A stretch of 64,000 nucleotides of DNA from Jiella avicenniae (GCF_021390325.1 NZ_JAJUWU010000021.1:1-64000), one strand, 5' to 3'; counted from the first letter of the stretch, positions 1 through 9,223 are shown. Notes: a model not told the origin generated them from the letters alone. Numbers and translations are program-made.

Positions 1-114
1 TTCAACGCCGTCACCGAAAGATCGGGATCCAAGAAGGTCGCGATCATCGCCGTCGCCAGAAAGCTTCTCACCGTCCTCAATGCCATGCAGAGGGACAAAA
101 AGGCCTTTGCATGA
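1..114 (+). mobile_element. IS110-type transposase, C-terminal end only
   Basis: The first 37 codons read open from the window edge to a TGA. They contain KVAIIAVARKLLTVLNAMQ followed by a basic end. This resembles the usual C-terminus of IS110-family transposases (the COG3547 type, a DEDD recombinase whose tail ends in a helix of the form RKLL-LNA-RD). The gene starts outside the window, so it cannot be told whether the element is intact. No terminal inverted repeats are expected for IS110 and none are seen. The downstream boundary is not visible. Confidence 0.6.
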
Positions 115-214
115 ACACAGTTGCCATTCCAAATCGTCGCCAGCACGTAAGCGCCCGTAGCTGCCGCGTTGTCTTATCCGAACCGAAGAGGCAGACTCAG
201 CGCGGAGGAATGGG

Positions 215-233
215 TCCCGGGTCAAGCCCGGGA
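215..233. repeat. Small palindromic intergenic repeat
   Basis: The sequence tcccggg-tcaag-cccggga is a perfect 7-bp inverted repeat with a 5-base loop, embedded in tgggtcccgggtcaagcccg and followed by gatgac. Short elements of this form are scattered through many alphaproteobacterial genomes. Only one copy was noticed in this window. The surrounding 115-348 stretch holds no other supported feature. Confidence 0.5.
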
Positions 234-348
234 TGACGAGGCGTCGATGGGAGCGCCCCTTCCGGCTCGCGCTCCGTCCGCCACGCCTGCAAACTGAAAA
301 TACGCTCCGATCCGCCCCATTGCGCCCCACCAGAAAGCGTTCGATCCC

Positions 349-1497
349 ATGGCAAACTCCCGCGGCAAGATCATCGTCGTCGGCGCCGGCATTGCCGGCC
401 TTTCAACCGCCTGGGCGCTGACGCGCCGCGGCTTTCAGGTGGAGGTGTTCGAGCAGGGGCCGATCCCCAACCCGCGCGCCTCCTCCTATGACGAGCATCG
501 GATCACCCGCCACGCCTACGGGACGCTGGAGGGGTACGCCTATCTGATGCCCCGCGCCTTCCGGCTCTACGAGCAGCTTTTCCAGGACATCGGCGCGCGG
601 CACTTTTCGCCGGGCAGCGTCTTCTATTTCCTGCGCGACGACGTCGACTGGTACGAGCCGGTCTCGCGCTCGCTGACGGCGCTCGGCAAGGGCTACCGGG
701 ACATTCCGCTGGCCGAGGTGCCTGACCGCTTCCCGATGATCGAGACGACGAGCCTCGCGCGCTGCGTCGAGACCGACGAGGGCGGCATGCTCTTTCCGAT
801 CCGCATCCTCACCGACCTCACGGTGTGGCTCGGCAATCAGGGCGTGACGTTTCATTCCGAGGCGCGGGTGAGCGAGGTCGACCCCGAAGCGGGCACGCTC
901 GTCGCCAATGGCGAGACCCACCGCGCCGACCGGATCGTGATCGCCGCCGGCGCTTGGGTGAACAAGCTGACGCCGCAGGTGGCGGACGCCGTCGTGCCGT
1001 CGCGGCAGGCGGTGATGTATCTCAGCCCGCCGGCGGAATACGTCGAGGCGTGGAAGTCCGCACCGGTGCTGATCGATCTCGGCACCGAGAGCGGCACCTA
1101 CACCCTGCCGCCGAGGATGGGGACACGGCTGAAGGTCGGCGACCACGTCTTCACCCGCTCCGGCGACGCCGATGGCGACCGCATCGCAACCGACGCCGAC
1201 GTCGCCCGGCTGAACAGGGCCGCCCGGCTCGCCTATCGCGACTTCGAGCGCTACCGGGTTCTGGAGCGGAAGATCTGCTTCTACACCGTCACCCGCGATG
1301 CCAGCGAGGAGTTCCAGGTGAAGCCCTGGGGGGCGAAGAGCTGGGTGGTCAGCGCCTGTTCCGGCCACGGCTTCAAGCTCGGCCCGCTGATCGGCGACGG
1401 AGTTGCCGCGGCGATCGCCGGCGAGGTCTCGGACGCGGACACGGTGCGAATGGCGGCCGGCCGGATGAGCCTGGAAGAGGCACGGGCACTGGGCTGA
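349..1497 (+). CDS. FAD-dependent oxidoreductase, monomeric sarcosine oxidase / N-methyltryptophan oxidase type
   Basis: A 382-residue DAO-superfamily flavoenzyme. The N-terminus has the dinucleotide-binding motif G12-A-G14-I-A-G17 after a beta strand, and length fits monomeric sarcosine oxidases (about 380-390). Near the C-terminus C310 sits in a KICFYT segment. In MSOX and MTOX the equivalent cysteine binds FAD covalently through the 8-alpha methyl, so a covalent flavin is expected. A conserved CSGHGFKLGP segment follows. The family oxidises N-methyl groups of small amino acids, making an imine or formaldehyde plus H2O2 in the cytoplasm; the real substrate here cannot be read. The gene stands alone, with only non-coding sequence before it and the desaturase 200 bp downstream. 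The ATG at 349 has only a weak purine-rich stretch upstream. Confidence 0.85.
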   Translation: MANSRGKIIVVGAGIAGLSTAWALTRRGFQVEVFEQGPIPNPRASSYDEHRITRHAYGTLEGYAYLMPRAFRLYEQLFQDIGARHFSPGSVFYFLRDDVDWYEPVSRSLTALGKGYRDIPLAEVPDRFPMIETTSLARCVETDEGGMLFPIRILTDLTVWLGNQGVTFHSEARVSEVDPEAGTLVANGETHRADRIVIAAGAWVNKLTPQVADAVVPSRQAVMYLSPPAEYVEAWKSAPVLIDLGTESGTYTLPPRMGTRLKVGDHVFTRSGDADGDRIATDADVARLNRAARLAYRDFERYRVLERKICFYTVTRDASEEFQVKPWGAKSWVVSACSGHGFKLGPLIGDGVAAAIAGEVSDADTVRMAAGRMSLEEARALG

Positions 1498-1601
1498 GTG
1501 GGCGGCGCGTTTTCACGAAACGCGGGGAACTCTAGCGCTCGTTTGATCCTGACGGTCAATCGCCTGTGCCTGGCATGGTTCGCGTATAAAATCACGACTG
1601 T

Positions 1602-1613
1602 TGACAATTGTCA
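1602..1613. promoter_or_regulatory. Perfect 12-bp palindrome upstream of the desaturase
   Basis: tgacaattgtca is a perfect palindrome about 90 bp before the desaturase start, within ttgacaattgtcatttg. The first six bases also resemble a -35 hexamer. It could be an operator or a chance AT-rich spot in a GC-rich genome; no regulator gene is adjacent. Confidence 0.3.
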
Positions 1614-1702
1614 TTTGCCGGCCACCGGACGCGACAACTCTCATCACGGCTTGGTGAAGTCAGGCATTGTCAACGCAACTGATTTGCCCGAATCCTGTGC
1701 GC

Positions 1703-2662
1703 ATGACCTCAGCGCCTCGAATCTCAGCAAAACCCCTCCGCCGCCGTGCCGTCGAATGGCCAACCCTGCTCCTTTCGATCGCCATCTATGGCGGCTGGGG
1801 CGCGCTGACCTTCTTCCACCACCTGATCCCGCTGGTGCTGCTGGTGCCCGCGGCGGCCTGGACGATCGCCTGGCACGGCTCGCTGCAGCACGAGATCATC
1901 CACGGCCATCCGACCCGGTGGCGAGGCTTCAACCGGGCGCTCGGCTTCGTGCCGCTGGCGCTGTGGATCCCGTTCGCGCGCTATCGGACGATGCATCTTT
2001 GCCACCACCGCGACGAACGCCTGACCGATCCGCTCGACGACCCGGAATCCTATTACTGGACGGAAGCGGACTGGGCGCGGCTGAGCCCGCTCGGTCGCGG
2101 TCTCGTCGAGGCGCAGACCTGCCTCGCCGGCCGGCTGGTCATCGGCCCGGCCTGGTCGATCAGCCGCTTCCTGTGGACGGAGGCCAGGGCGATCGCGGCA
2201 GGCGACAGGCTGCTCGCCGGCATCTGGGCGCGGCATCTCCTCGGCTGCGCCGTGGTGCTGACCTGGCTGTGGAGCGTCTGCGGCCTGAGCCCGCTCGCCT
2301 ATCTGGCGATCTTCGTCTATCCCGGCACGGCGCTGCTCCTGATCCGCTCCTTCGCCGAGCACAAGGCGGAGGGCAGCGTCGAGAAGCGGACCGCCATCGT
2401 CGAAGGTTCGCCGGTGCTGGGCCTGCTCTTCCTCAACAACAATCTCCACGCCGCGCACCATGCCCATCCGACCTTGCCCTGGTACAGGCTGCCGGCCTGG
2501 TATCGCGACAACCGCGCGGCGCTGCTCGGCGCCAATGGCGGCCTGCTCTATGACGGCTACAAGGACGTCTTCCGCCGTTTCTTCGTCGCGCCCCACGATC
2601 GGCCGGCCCATCCCCTCGGTCGGGCGCCGGACGGGGCGGGCAGCGGCGAGGCGGCGGCCTGA
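1703..2662 (+). CDS. Membrane fatty acid desaturase family protein
   Basis: A 319-residue di-iron membrane enzyme of the PF00487 type. Three histidine clusters are visible: H63-EII-H67 (with H58 just before), H98-LC-HH102, and H249-AA-HH253 in the NNNLHAAHH context. These would ligate the di-iron centre that uses O2 to introduce a double bond or hydroxyl group. Hydrophobic segments flank the boxes (about residues 20-55, 80-95, 175-215). Substrate (phospholipid acyl chain, carotenoid or other) cannot be fixed from sequence alone. The ATG at 1703 was chosen because conserved-looking sequence begins soon after it; a TTG at 1667 in frame would add 12 residues. It is not overlapped with either neighbour. 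Confidence 0.8.
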   Translation: MTSAPRISAKPLRRRAVEWPTLLLSIAIYGGWGALTFFHHLIPLVLLVPAAAWTIAWHGSLQHEIIHGHPTRWRGFNRALGFVPLALWIPFARYRTMHLCHHRDERLTDPLDDPESYYWTEADWARLSPLGRGLVEAQTCLAGRLVIGPAWSISRFLWTEARAIAAGDRLLAGIWARHLLGCAVVLTWLWSVCGLSPLAYLAIFVYPGTALLLIRSFAEHKAEGSVEKRTAIVEGSPVLGLLFLNNNLHAAHHAHPTLPWYRLPAWYRDNRAALLGANGGLLYDGYKDVFRRFFVAPHDRPAHPLGRAPDGAGSGEAAA

Positions 2663-2754
2663 CCTCACGACGTCTCGGGGCGCGGAATCGGCTCGGTGAT
2701 CGCCGGCCGGTCCAGGGGGTGGACGATCCGGCGGCCCGCAACGAGGTTTCCTTC

Positions 2755-3564
2755 ATGACCCGCATCGCCAGCCTCGGGATGTACGACATGCCGTGGCTGC
2801 ATGCTGCCAACGACGCCGTGTGGGCGGGCCTTGCCGCGCGGCTGCGGGACGCGGGAATGGCGGATGTGCCGGAGACCCTCGATCGGACGCAGCCATTGGC
2901 GGAGATCTGGCACGATCCCGCGCTGCTGTTCGCGCAGACCTGTGGCTATCCGCTGGTGACGGCGCTGAAGGACGTCGTCACGCCGATTGCGGCGCCGGTC
3001 TATTCCGTACCGGGCTGCGCGGGTGCCAGCCATTGCAGCGTCATCGTGGTCGCGACGGGCTCTTCATTCGAGACGTTGGCCGATCTGCGCGGCCGGCGCG
3101 CGGCGATCAACGGGCGGGACTCCAATTCCGGCATGAACCTGTTTCGCCACGCCGTCGTGCCTCTGGCCAGGGGCGGGCGGTTCTTCGGAGAGGTCGTGAT
3201 CACCGGGGGTCATCTCGCCAGCCTCGACCACGTCGCGACGGGCAAGGCGGAGGTCGCCGCAATCGACTGCGTGACGTTCGGGCTGGTTCGGCGGCATCGG
3301 CCGGAATTGGTCGAAGGTGTCCGGGTGATCGGCGAGACGGCGAAAAGTCCGGCGTTGCCGTTCGTGACGCGCGGGAGCGCTTCGAGGGACGAGATAGGCA
3401 TGCTCTTCTCAGTGCTGAGGGAGACGATCGCCGATCCGGATCTGGCCAGCGCGGTGGAGGCGCTGGGGCTGTCGGGGGTCGCGTCCGTGAGCGTGGGCGA
3501 TTATGCGGTGGTGCTGGGTTCCGAGCGGGAGGCGGTTGCGGCGGGCTATCCGATTTTACGGTGA
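2755..3564 (+). CDS. PhnD-like phosphate/phosphonate ABC substrate-binding protein
   Basis: A 269-residue protein of the PF12974 / COG3221 class. It starts with a short MTRIASLGMYD strand rather than a clear signal peptide and shows the family's typical blocks: the first-lobe beginning, PLVTALKDVV, a LADLRGRRAAIN hinge-like segment and DSNSGMNLFRHAV, a pattern used for anion binding in the second lobe. Start at 2755 is favoured by an acgagg ribosome site 9 bases upstream; a GTG at 2719 is also in frame. No phosphonate permease, ATPase or C-P lyase gene is nearby, so it may be a cytoplasmic relative or an orphan binding protein. Convergent with the peptide importer ATPase. Confidence 0.75.
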   Translation: MTRIASLGMYDMPWLHAANDAVWAGLAARLRDAGMADVPETLDRTQPLAEIWHDPALLFAQTCGYPLVTALKDVVTPIAAPVYSVPGCAGASHCSVIVVATGSSFETLADLRGRRAAINGRDSNSGMNLFRHAVVPLARGGRFFGEVVITGGHLASLDHVATGKAEVAAIDCVTFGLVRRHRPELVEGVRVIGETAKSPALPFVTRGSASRDEIGMLFSVLRETIADPDLASAVEALGLSGVASVSVGDYAVVLGSEREAVAAGYPILR

Positions 3565-3637
3565 GGTCGCGGCCGGCAAGCGACCCCGCTGGTGTCCCGC
3601 AATACCAACGACGCCGCGTCGAACAGGCGAGGAGTGC

Positions 3638-5710
3638 TCAAGCTCCCGCCTCGCCGACCGCCACCCCCTCCATCTTCCTGCCGCGCCCGAGCTTTTCCCG
3701 CGGCAGGTGGCAGCGGATGGCGTGACCCTCGTCGTCGAGAACGAAGGGCGGCTCCTCGGTCTCGCAGATCTTAGCGAATTTGCGCGGGCAGCGGGTGTTG
3801 AAGACGCAGCCGGAGGGCGGATCGATCGGGCTGGGGATCTGGCCTTCGAGGCGGATGCGCGCGCCGCGCTCGCCGGTGACGGTCGGCGCCGCCGAAAGGA
3901 GCGCCTCGGTATAGGGGTGATGCGGGCCCTCGATCACCGAGCGGGCCGGGCCGATCTCCATCAGCCGGCCGAGATACATCACAGCGATCCGGTCCGACAG
4001 ATGCCGCACGACGCCGAGATCGTGGGAGATCAGGATGTAGCTCACCTGCCGTTCGGCCTGAAGCTCGGACAGGAGGTTGAGGATCGCCGACTGCACCGAG
4101 ACGTCGAGCGCCGAGGTCGGCTCGTCGCAGACGATGACGCGGGGATCGGCGGCGAAGGCCCTGGCGACGGCGACGCGCTGCTTCATGCCGCCGGAAAGCT
4201 GGCGAGGCTTGGCCGGCAGCTGGCGCGGGGTCAGGCGCACGGCTTCGAGGAGATGCCGCACCCGGCTATCGCGCTGCTTCCCGGCGATGCCTGCGAGCTT
4301 CTCGACCGCCCGGCCGATGAGATGCTTGACCGTGTGGGCGCGGTTGAGCGCCGAATCCGGGTTCTGGAAGACGATCTGGATCGCCTTCACCGCCTCGCGC
4401 GGGCGGGCATGGACGTCGGCCGGGATCGGCTTTCCGTCGAGGTCGATCCTGCCGCCTTCGTCGTGTTCGGCAAGCCCGAGGACGAGGTTGGCGAGCGTCG
4501 ACTTGCCGGAGCCGCTCTCGCCGACGAGGCCGAGCGTCTCGCCCGGATCGAGCGTCAGCGAGACGTCCCGCAGCGCCTGGACCTTGCGGTTGCCGGGCAG
4601 GGTGTAGGTCTTCGACAGATGCTCGAGCTTCAGCACAGGCTCGACCTCGGGGCCGCGCTCCGGCGTGTTCACCGGCGGCGCCTCGCTCATGCGCGGGAGG
4701 TCGTCGACCCGGTCGTGGAAATGGCAGCGGCTGCCGCGGCCGTTTCCGACCTCGTAGAGCGGCGGCTCGTCGATGCGGCAGCGGTCCTGAACGAGCCCGC
4801 AGCGCGGCGCGAAGACGCAGCCGCTCGTGATCGAACCCGGCGGGGGCGGAAAGCCGGGAATGTTGTCGAGCGCCGCGCCGCCCTTGAAGCCGGCGCGCGG
4901 CAGGCAGCGCAGAAGGCCGGCGGTGTAGGGATGACGCGGGTCGGAAAACAGCTCTCGGGCCGGCCCTTCCTCGACGAGCTTGCCGGCATAGAGCACGCCC
5001 ACCCGGTTGCACAGCGAGGCGACGGCCGCGAGGTTGTGGCTGATGAAGAGGACCGCGGCGCCGAACTCCTGGCGCAGCGTGTCGACGAGGTCGAGCACTT
5101 CCGCCTCGATCGTCGCGTCGAGCCCCGTCGTCGGCTCGTCGAGGATGAGGAGGGCGGGGTCCTTCGCCAGCGCCATGGCGATGACGACCCGCTGCTGCAT
5201 GCCGCCCGACAGCTGATGCGGAAAGCTCGCCATGACGCGGGCGGGATCGGAGATGCGCACGCGGCCGAGCATCTCCTCGCCGCGCTTCCTGGCCTCGCTT
5301 CCCGACGATCCGAGGATTTCGAACACCTCGGCCATCTGACGGCCGACGGTGAGCGAGGGGTTCAGAGCCTTGCCGGGGTCCTGGAAGACCATGGCGACGT
5401 CCTTGGCGCGCATCCGCCGCAGTTCCGCGGCGCCGAGTTCGGCGACGTCCTTGCCGGCGACGCGGGCATAGCCGCCGCAGATGCGCCCGTTCGCCGGAAG
5501 GACGCGCTGCAGCGCCAGCGCCACCGTCGACTTGCCGGAGCCGCTTTCGCCGACGAGGCCGTAGGCTTCGCCGCGCGCGATGGTCAGGCTGACATTCGCA
5601 AGGACCGGAAGGTCGCGGCCGCGGACGGTGTAGGCGACGGAGAGGTCGTCGAGTTCGAGGGCCGGGCTCGCCTCTGCCGCGTCGGGGGAGATGGTCGATG
5701 TCCGGCTCAT
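3638..5710 (-). CDS. Fused double ATP-binding protein of a dipeptide/oligopeptide ABC importer (DppD-DppF type)
   Basis: A 690-residue protein with two complete ABC domains, as in GsiA and YejF. Half one has Walker A G54-ESGSGKST, an LSGGMQQR signature and LLILDEPTTGLD; half two repeats this with Walker A near residue 400, LSGGMKQR and VIVCDEPTSALD. Each half ends with the oligopeptide-transporter C-terminal domain, recognisable from the cysteine-rich GCVFAPRC and GCVFNTRC segments that may bind an iron-sulfur cluster. It energises uptake through the two permeases encoded just upstream. The ATG overlaps the permease stop by 4 bp, placing it last in a four-gene operon. The gene ends 73 bp from the convergent PhnD-like gene. 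Confidence 0.93.
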   Translation of the reverse strand: MSRTSTISPDAAEASPALELDDLSVAYTVRGRDLPVLANVSLTIARGEAYGLVGESGSGKSTVALALQRVLPANGRICGGYARVAGKDVAELGAAELRRMRAKDVAMVFQDPGKALNPSLTVGRQMAEVFEILGSSGSEARKRGEEMLGRVRISDPARVMASFPHQLSGGMQQRVVIAMALAKDPALLILDEPTTGLDATIEAEVLDLVDTLRQEFGAAVLFISHNLAAVASLCNRVGVLYAGKLVEEGPARELFSDPRHPYTAGLLRCLPRAGFKGGAALDNIPGFPPPPGSITSGCVFAPRCGLVQDRCRIDEPPLYEVGNGRGSRCHFHDRVDDLPRMSEAPPVNTPERGPEVEPVLKLEHLSKTYTLPGNRKVQALRDVSLTLDPGETLGLVGESGSGKSTLANLVLGLAEHDEGGRIDLDGKPIPADVHARPREAVKAIQIVFQNPDSALNRAHTVKHLIGRAVEKLAGIAGKQRDSRVRHLLEAVRLTPRQLPAKPRQLSGGMKQRVAVARAFAADPRVIVCDEPTSALDVSVQSAILNLLSELQAERQVSYILISHDLGVVRHLSDRIAVMYLGRLMEIGPARSVIEGPHHPYTEALLSAAPTVTGERGARIRLEGQIPSPIDPPSGCVFNTRCPRKFAKICETEEPPFVLDDEGHAIRCHLPREKLGRGRKMEGVAVGEAGA

Positions 5711-6594
5711 TCGGCGACGGCCCGCTGCAGGCCCTCGGCGACGAGATTCACGCCGACGACGAGCGAGGCCGTCGCGACGGTGGCGGGCACCACGGTCCAC
5801 CAGAAGCCGCCGACGAGGACGCCGTAGTTCTCGGCGATGGCGAGGCCCCAGTCGGGCGAGGGCGGCTGCACGCCGAAGCCGAGGAAGGAGAGCGAGGCGA
5901 TGGTGAAGATCGCATAGCCGAGCCGCACCGTCGCCTCGACGATGATCGGCGGCCAGATGTTCGGCAGGATCTCCACGAACATGACGTGGAGCGCGTTTTC
6001 GCCGCGCACCGCCGCGGCCGGCACGTAGTCGAGATGGCGCTCGGAAAGGACGGCAGCGCGGACCGTGCGGGCGACGAGCGGCGTGAAGACGAGGCCGACC
6101 ACGACGACGACCGTCGGCGTCGACGGGCCGAGGGCGACGAGCACCATCAGGGCGACGATGATCAGCGGCAGCGACAGGAGCACCTCGATCAGCCGGCCGA
6201 TGATCGCGTCGACCCAGCCGCCGAAATAGCCCATCACCAGGCCGACCGCCGTGCCGACGGTGGTGCCGAGGAGGGTGGCGAGCGGGGCGATGGTCAGGAT
6301 GTCCCTTGCGCCGACGAGGACGCGGGAGAAGACGTCGCGGCCGATCTGGTCGGTGCCGAACCAGTGCTCGGCCGAGGGCGGCGCCAGCGTGTTGAGAAGG
6401 TCGTCGGCCAGGGGATCGTAGGGGACGAAATAGGGGGCGAAGGCGGCGCAGAAGGCCCAGAACAGGACGATCGCCGCGCCGACGAGAAAGGCCGGACTGC
6501 GCAAAAGGATCGCGAGCGTCGTGCGCTCCTTCCTCGCGGCTGGCGTCTTTGCGGCGTTCCCGTCGGCGGTGGTCGTCTCGGCGGCCGCGCTCAT
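5707..6594 (-). CDS. Dipeptide/oligopeptide ABC transporter permease, DppC type
   Basis: A 295-residue inner-membrane permease. After a polar N-terminus it has a first membrane helix at about 33-53, followed by the family landmark HWFGTDQIGRDVFSRVL, then about five more helices. The EAA cytoplasmic loop (ENALHVMFVEILPNIWPPI region) would contact the fused ATPase. The N-terminal OppC-type extension before the first helix is typical. Start and stop overlap neighbouring genes by 4 bp each, so translation is probably coupled. It forms the heterodimeric channel with the DppB-type partner. Confidence 0.92.
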   Translation of the reverse strand: MSAAAETTTADGNAAKTPAARKERTTLAILLRSPAFLVGAAIVLFWAFCAAFAPYFVPYDPLADDLLNTLAPPSAEHWFGTDQIGRDVFSRVLVGARDILTIAPLATLLGTTVGTAVGLVMGYFGGWVDAIIGRLIEVLLSLPLIIVALMVLVALGPSTPTVVVVVGLVFTPLVARTVRAAVLSERHLDYVPAAAVRGENALHVMFVEILPNIWPPIIVEATVRLGYAIFTIASLSFLGFGVQPPSPDWGLAIAENYGVLVGGFWWTVVPATVATASLVVGVNLVAEGLQRAVAE

Positions 6595-7556
6595 CGGCCG
6601 AGTTCCGCGCGCAGACGGGGATTGAGCATGACGGTGATGCAGTCGGCGATCAGCGTCGCGACGATGAAGAAGGCGCCGATCGCCAGGATGCCGGCCTGCA
6701 GCATGGCGAAATCCTTGGCTTTGGCGGCGCTGAGGACGAGATTGCCGATCCCCTGATAGCGGAACAGCGTCTCGACGACGACGAGGCCGCCGAGGGCGTA
6801 GCCGGTCTGGGCGGCGATGACGGTGATGGTCGGGACGAGGGCGTTGCGCAGGACGTGGCGCGTCAGCACCGTGCGCCATGGCAGGCCCTTGAGGACCGCG
6901 GTGCGGGTGTAGTCCGAGGAAAGCGCCTCGACCGTGCCGGCCCGCGCCATCCGGGCGATGTAGCCGAACAGCACGATGACCAGCGGCAAGGCAGGCAGGA
7001 TCAGATGTTCGAGCTGGGTGAGCGGGCCGGCACCGGCCGGCCAGCTGGCCGAAAGGGGCAGCCATCTCAGGATCACCGCGAAGACGAGGATCAGCGCGAT
7101 CGCCGAGACGAATTCGGGAATGACCGTCAAAGACAGGCTTGCGACCGAGATGATCCGGTCGATCGGCTTGCCGACGTTCAAGGCTGCGACGACCCCGGCG
7201 CCCACACCGAGCGGCACGACGATGACGAAGATCATGCCGACGAGCTTCAGGGATTTCAGCATCGCGTCGCCGACGAAGGGTGCGACCGGCGCCCGGTAGG
7301 CATAGGACTGCCCGAGGTCGCCCTGCAGCATGCCGCCGACCCAGGAGACGTAGATCTCCACCGGCGGCCGGTCGGCGCCGATCTCCCTGTTGAGCGCGGC
7401 GACGGCCCTCGCATCGGCGAGGGGGCCGAGGACGGCCCGGCCGGGATCGCCCGGCAGAACCTGCGCGCCGAGGAACACCACGACGCTGACCAGCCACAAA
7501 GTGAGCAGGCTGAGGCCCAGCCGGCGCAAAAGGAAGCGCCCGAACGGCGATCGCAC
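6591..7556 (-). CDS. Dipeptide/oligopeptide ABC transporter permease, DppB type
   Basis: A 321-residue permease. It opens with RSPFGRFLLRRLGLSLLTLW, the membrane helix typical of DppB/OppB proteins, followed by VLPGDPGRAVLG and a periplasmic segment with GDLGQSY, also family landmarks. Five more hydrophobic helices follow, with an EAA loop ending in RHVLRNALVPTITVI. The GTG at 7556 is the chosen start: it lies 5 bp after the stop of the binding-protein gene and gives a normal N-terminus, and no closer ATG is available. Its stop overlaps the next permease by 4 bp. Confidence 0.9.
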   Translation of the reverse strand: MRSPFGRFLLRRLGLSLLTLWLVSVVVFLGAQVLPGDPGRAVLGPLADARAVAALNREIGADRPPVEIYVSWVGGMLQGDLGQSYAYRAPVAPFVGDAMLKSLKLVGMIFVIVVPLGVGAGVVAALNVGKPIDRIISVASLSLTVIPEFVSAIALILVFAVILRWLPLSASWPAGAGPLTQLEHLILPALPLVIVLFGYIARMARAGTVEALSSDYTRTAVLKGLPWRTVLTRHVLRNALVPTITVIAAQTGYALGGLVVVETLFRYQGIGNLVLSAAKAKDFAMLQAGILAIGAFFIVATLIADCITVMLNPRLRAELGR

Positions 7557-7561
7557 GACCG

Positions 7562-9223
7562 TCAGCCGACGGTCGCGTCTTTGAGGAAGAGCTGGCCCAT
7601 CGCGGTCGGCTGGACGCCGGCGACGTTCGGCGCCGTCGCCGTCAGCCAGTTGTAGAAATACGGGAAGATGATCGGCGTCTCGTCGAGCAGCAGGCGCTGG
7701 ATCTTGCCGGCCGCGTCCTTCTGCGCGTCGAGATCGAGGGCGGCGACGTAATCCTCGACCAGCTTGTCGTATTCGGAATTCTGGAAGTTCGCCGCGTTCC
7801 AGGTGCCGTCGCTCTTCAGGGGCGCGGTCAGGAAGACGTTCGGAATGCCGCGATGGCCATAGTCGGTCATGCCGAATTCCGAATCCAGCCAGTCCGACTT
7901 GCCGGGGACGGCGCTGCCATAGTAGGCGCCGGGATCCTCGATCTTCAGAGTGACGTTGATGCCGATCTCGGCAGCGGCGTTCTTGATCAGGCTCGCCAGC
8001 GCCGGCAACTCCTGGATCGACATGGTGGTGAAGGTCGTGTCGAAGCCGGAGGTGCCGGCCTCGGCCATCAGTTGCTTGGCCTTTTCGATGTTCTTCGCCC
8101 GCTGCTCGACCGTCGAGTCGGTCGAGGGGAAGACCGGCGCGAAGGGCGAATCGTTGCCGATGTCGGCCATGCCGCGGAAGAGGCCCTGGATCAGCCGCTC
8201 CCGATCGAGGGTCAGCGCCATCGCCTGGCGCACCCGCTTGTCGGCGAAGGGGCCGGACTGCGTCTTCATGTGGATCTGGCGATGGGCGTTCGAGCGCAGC
8301 TCGAGGATCTTCACGGCCGGATTGTCGAACAGGCTCTGGGAGCCCTGCACCGTCACCTGCTGGACGACGTCGACCTGGCCGCCGAGCAGCGCCAGCACCT
8401 GCGGCTGCTGGTCGGCATAAAAGCTCATCTCGACCCGGTCGAGCTTCGGTTCGCCGCCCCAGTAGTCGGGGTTCTTGACGAAGGTGGCGCCGACCTTCGG
8501 CGTGTAGCGTTCCAGCTTGAACGGGCCGGTGCCGACCATCTCGGCCTCGAAATTGCCTGAGTAGTCGGCGGGCAGGATGATGGCGTTGTAGTTGTCCGAG
8601 GACAGGTAATAAGGGAAGTTGCCGTTCGGCGCGTCGAGATGGAAGGCCACCGTGTGGTCGTCGACCTTCTTCGTGCCGCCCTTCGACAGGACGCCCTTGA
8701 AGGCCGACAGCGCGTTGGAGCCGTTTTCCGGGTCGGCGAGGCGGTCGATCGAGGCGACGACGTCGTCCGCCGTCATGGTCCGGCCGTCGTGGAATTTTAC
8801 GTCGTCGCGCAGCTTGAACGTCCAGACGGTGCCGTCCTCGTTGGGCGACCATTCGGTGGCGAGCATCGGCTGCAGGACGAGATCCGGGCCGTCGAGGACG
8901 AGGAAGTCGCCGACCTGCTGCAGGACGAGGAGGCCGTACTGGTCCGCCACGGTGACCGGATCGATGGTGCCGGAGGGCGCAATCAGCGCGACGCGGATGG
9001 TGCCGCCGGGCGTGCCGGACTGGGCGAGGGCGCTGCCGATCGTCGACAGGCCGGCGGTCTTCATCGCCGCCGCCATCAGCGCCATGGAAAGCCCGACGCG
9101 GCTGCCGTGACGCAGAAACGACCGGCGATCCAGCCGGCCGGCCAGGAGTTCGTCGATGACGTGGTTCTGGACGTCCGTGCGGCCAAAGCGCAGGGCCGCG
9201 AGAGTGCTGATGGCACGGAACAT
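7562..9223 (-). CDS. Peptide-type ABC transporter substrate-binding protein (SBP_bac_5)
   Basis: A 553-residue periplasmic binding protein, the usual length for the DppA/OppA family. The N-terminus carries a twin-arginine signal: DRRSFLRHGSR followed by a hydrophobic stretch and an A-x-A site before QSGTPGG, so export is probably by Tat in folded form. Family features include LRDDVKFHDGRTMTADDVV and the GTGPFKLE block. Substrates in this family go well beyond peptides (sugars, opines, nickel), so the ligand is unknown. Start 9223 has an AGGGGA ribosome site. First gene of the four-gene importer operon. Confidence 0.92.
   Translation of the reverse strand: MFRAISTLAALRFGRTDVQNHVIDELLAGRLDRRSFLRHGSRVGLSMALMAAAMKTAGLSTIGSALAQSGTPGGTIRVALIAPSGTIDPVTVADQYGLLVLQQVGDFLVLDGPDLVLQPMLATEWSPNEDGTVWTFKLRDDVKFHDGRTMTADDVVASIDRLADPENGSNALSAFKGVLSKGGTKKVDDHTVAFHLDAPNGNFPYYLSSDNYNAIILPADYSGNFEAEMVGTGPFKLERYTPKVGATFVKNPDYWGGEPKLDRVEMSFYADQQPQVLALLGGQVDVVQQVTVQGSQSLFDNPAVKILELRSNAHRQIHMKTQSGPFADKRVRQAMALTLDRERLIQGLFRGMADIGNDSPFAPVFPSTDSTVEQRAKNIEKAKQLMAEAGTSGFDTTFTTMSIQELPALASLIKNAAAEIGINVTLKIEDPGAYYGSAVPGKSDWLDSEFGMTDYGHRGIPNVFLTAPLKSDGTWNAANFQNSEYDKLVEDYVAALDLDAQKDAAGKIQRLLLDETPIIFPYFYNWLTATAPNVAGVQPTAMGQLFLKDATVG

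Noticed and set aside
1602-1613. A second binding site of the SorC regulator near the desaturase
   Set aside because: TGACAATTGTCA shares only the TTGAC half with the mtn-region repeat and has no spacer; the resemblance is too weak.
3503-5827. A long plus-strand open frame of about 770 codons opposite the peptide ATPase
   Set aside because: It is the antisense shadow of a well-supported double ABC ATPase. GC-rich codon structure keeps the opposite strand open; its translation is arginine- and glycine-rich with no domain.
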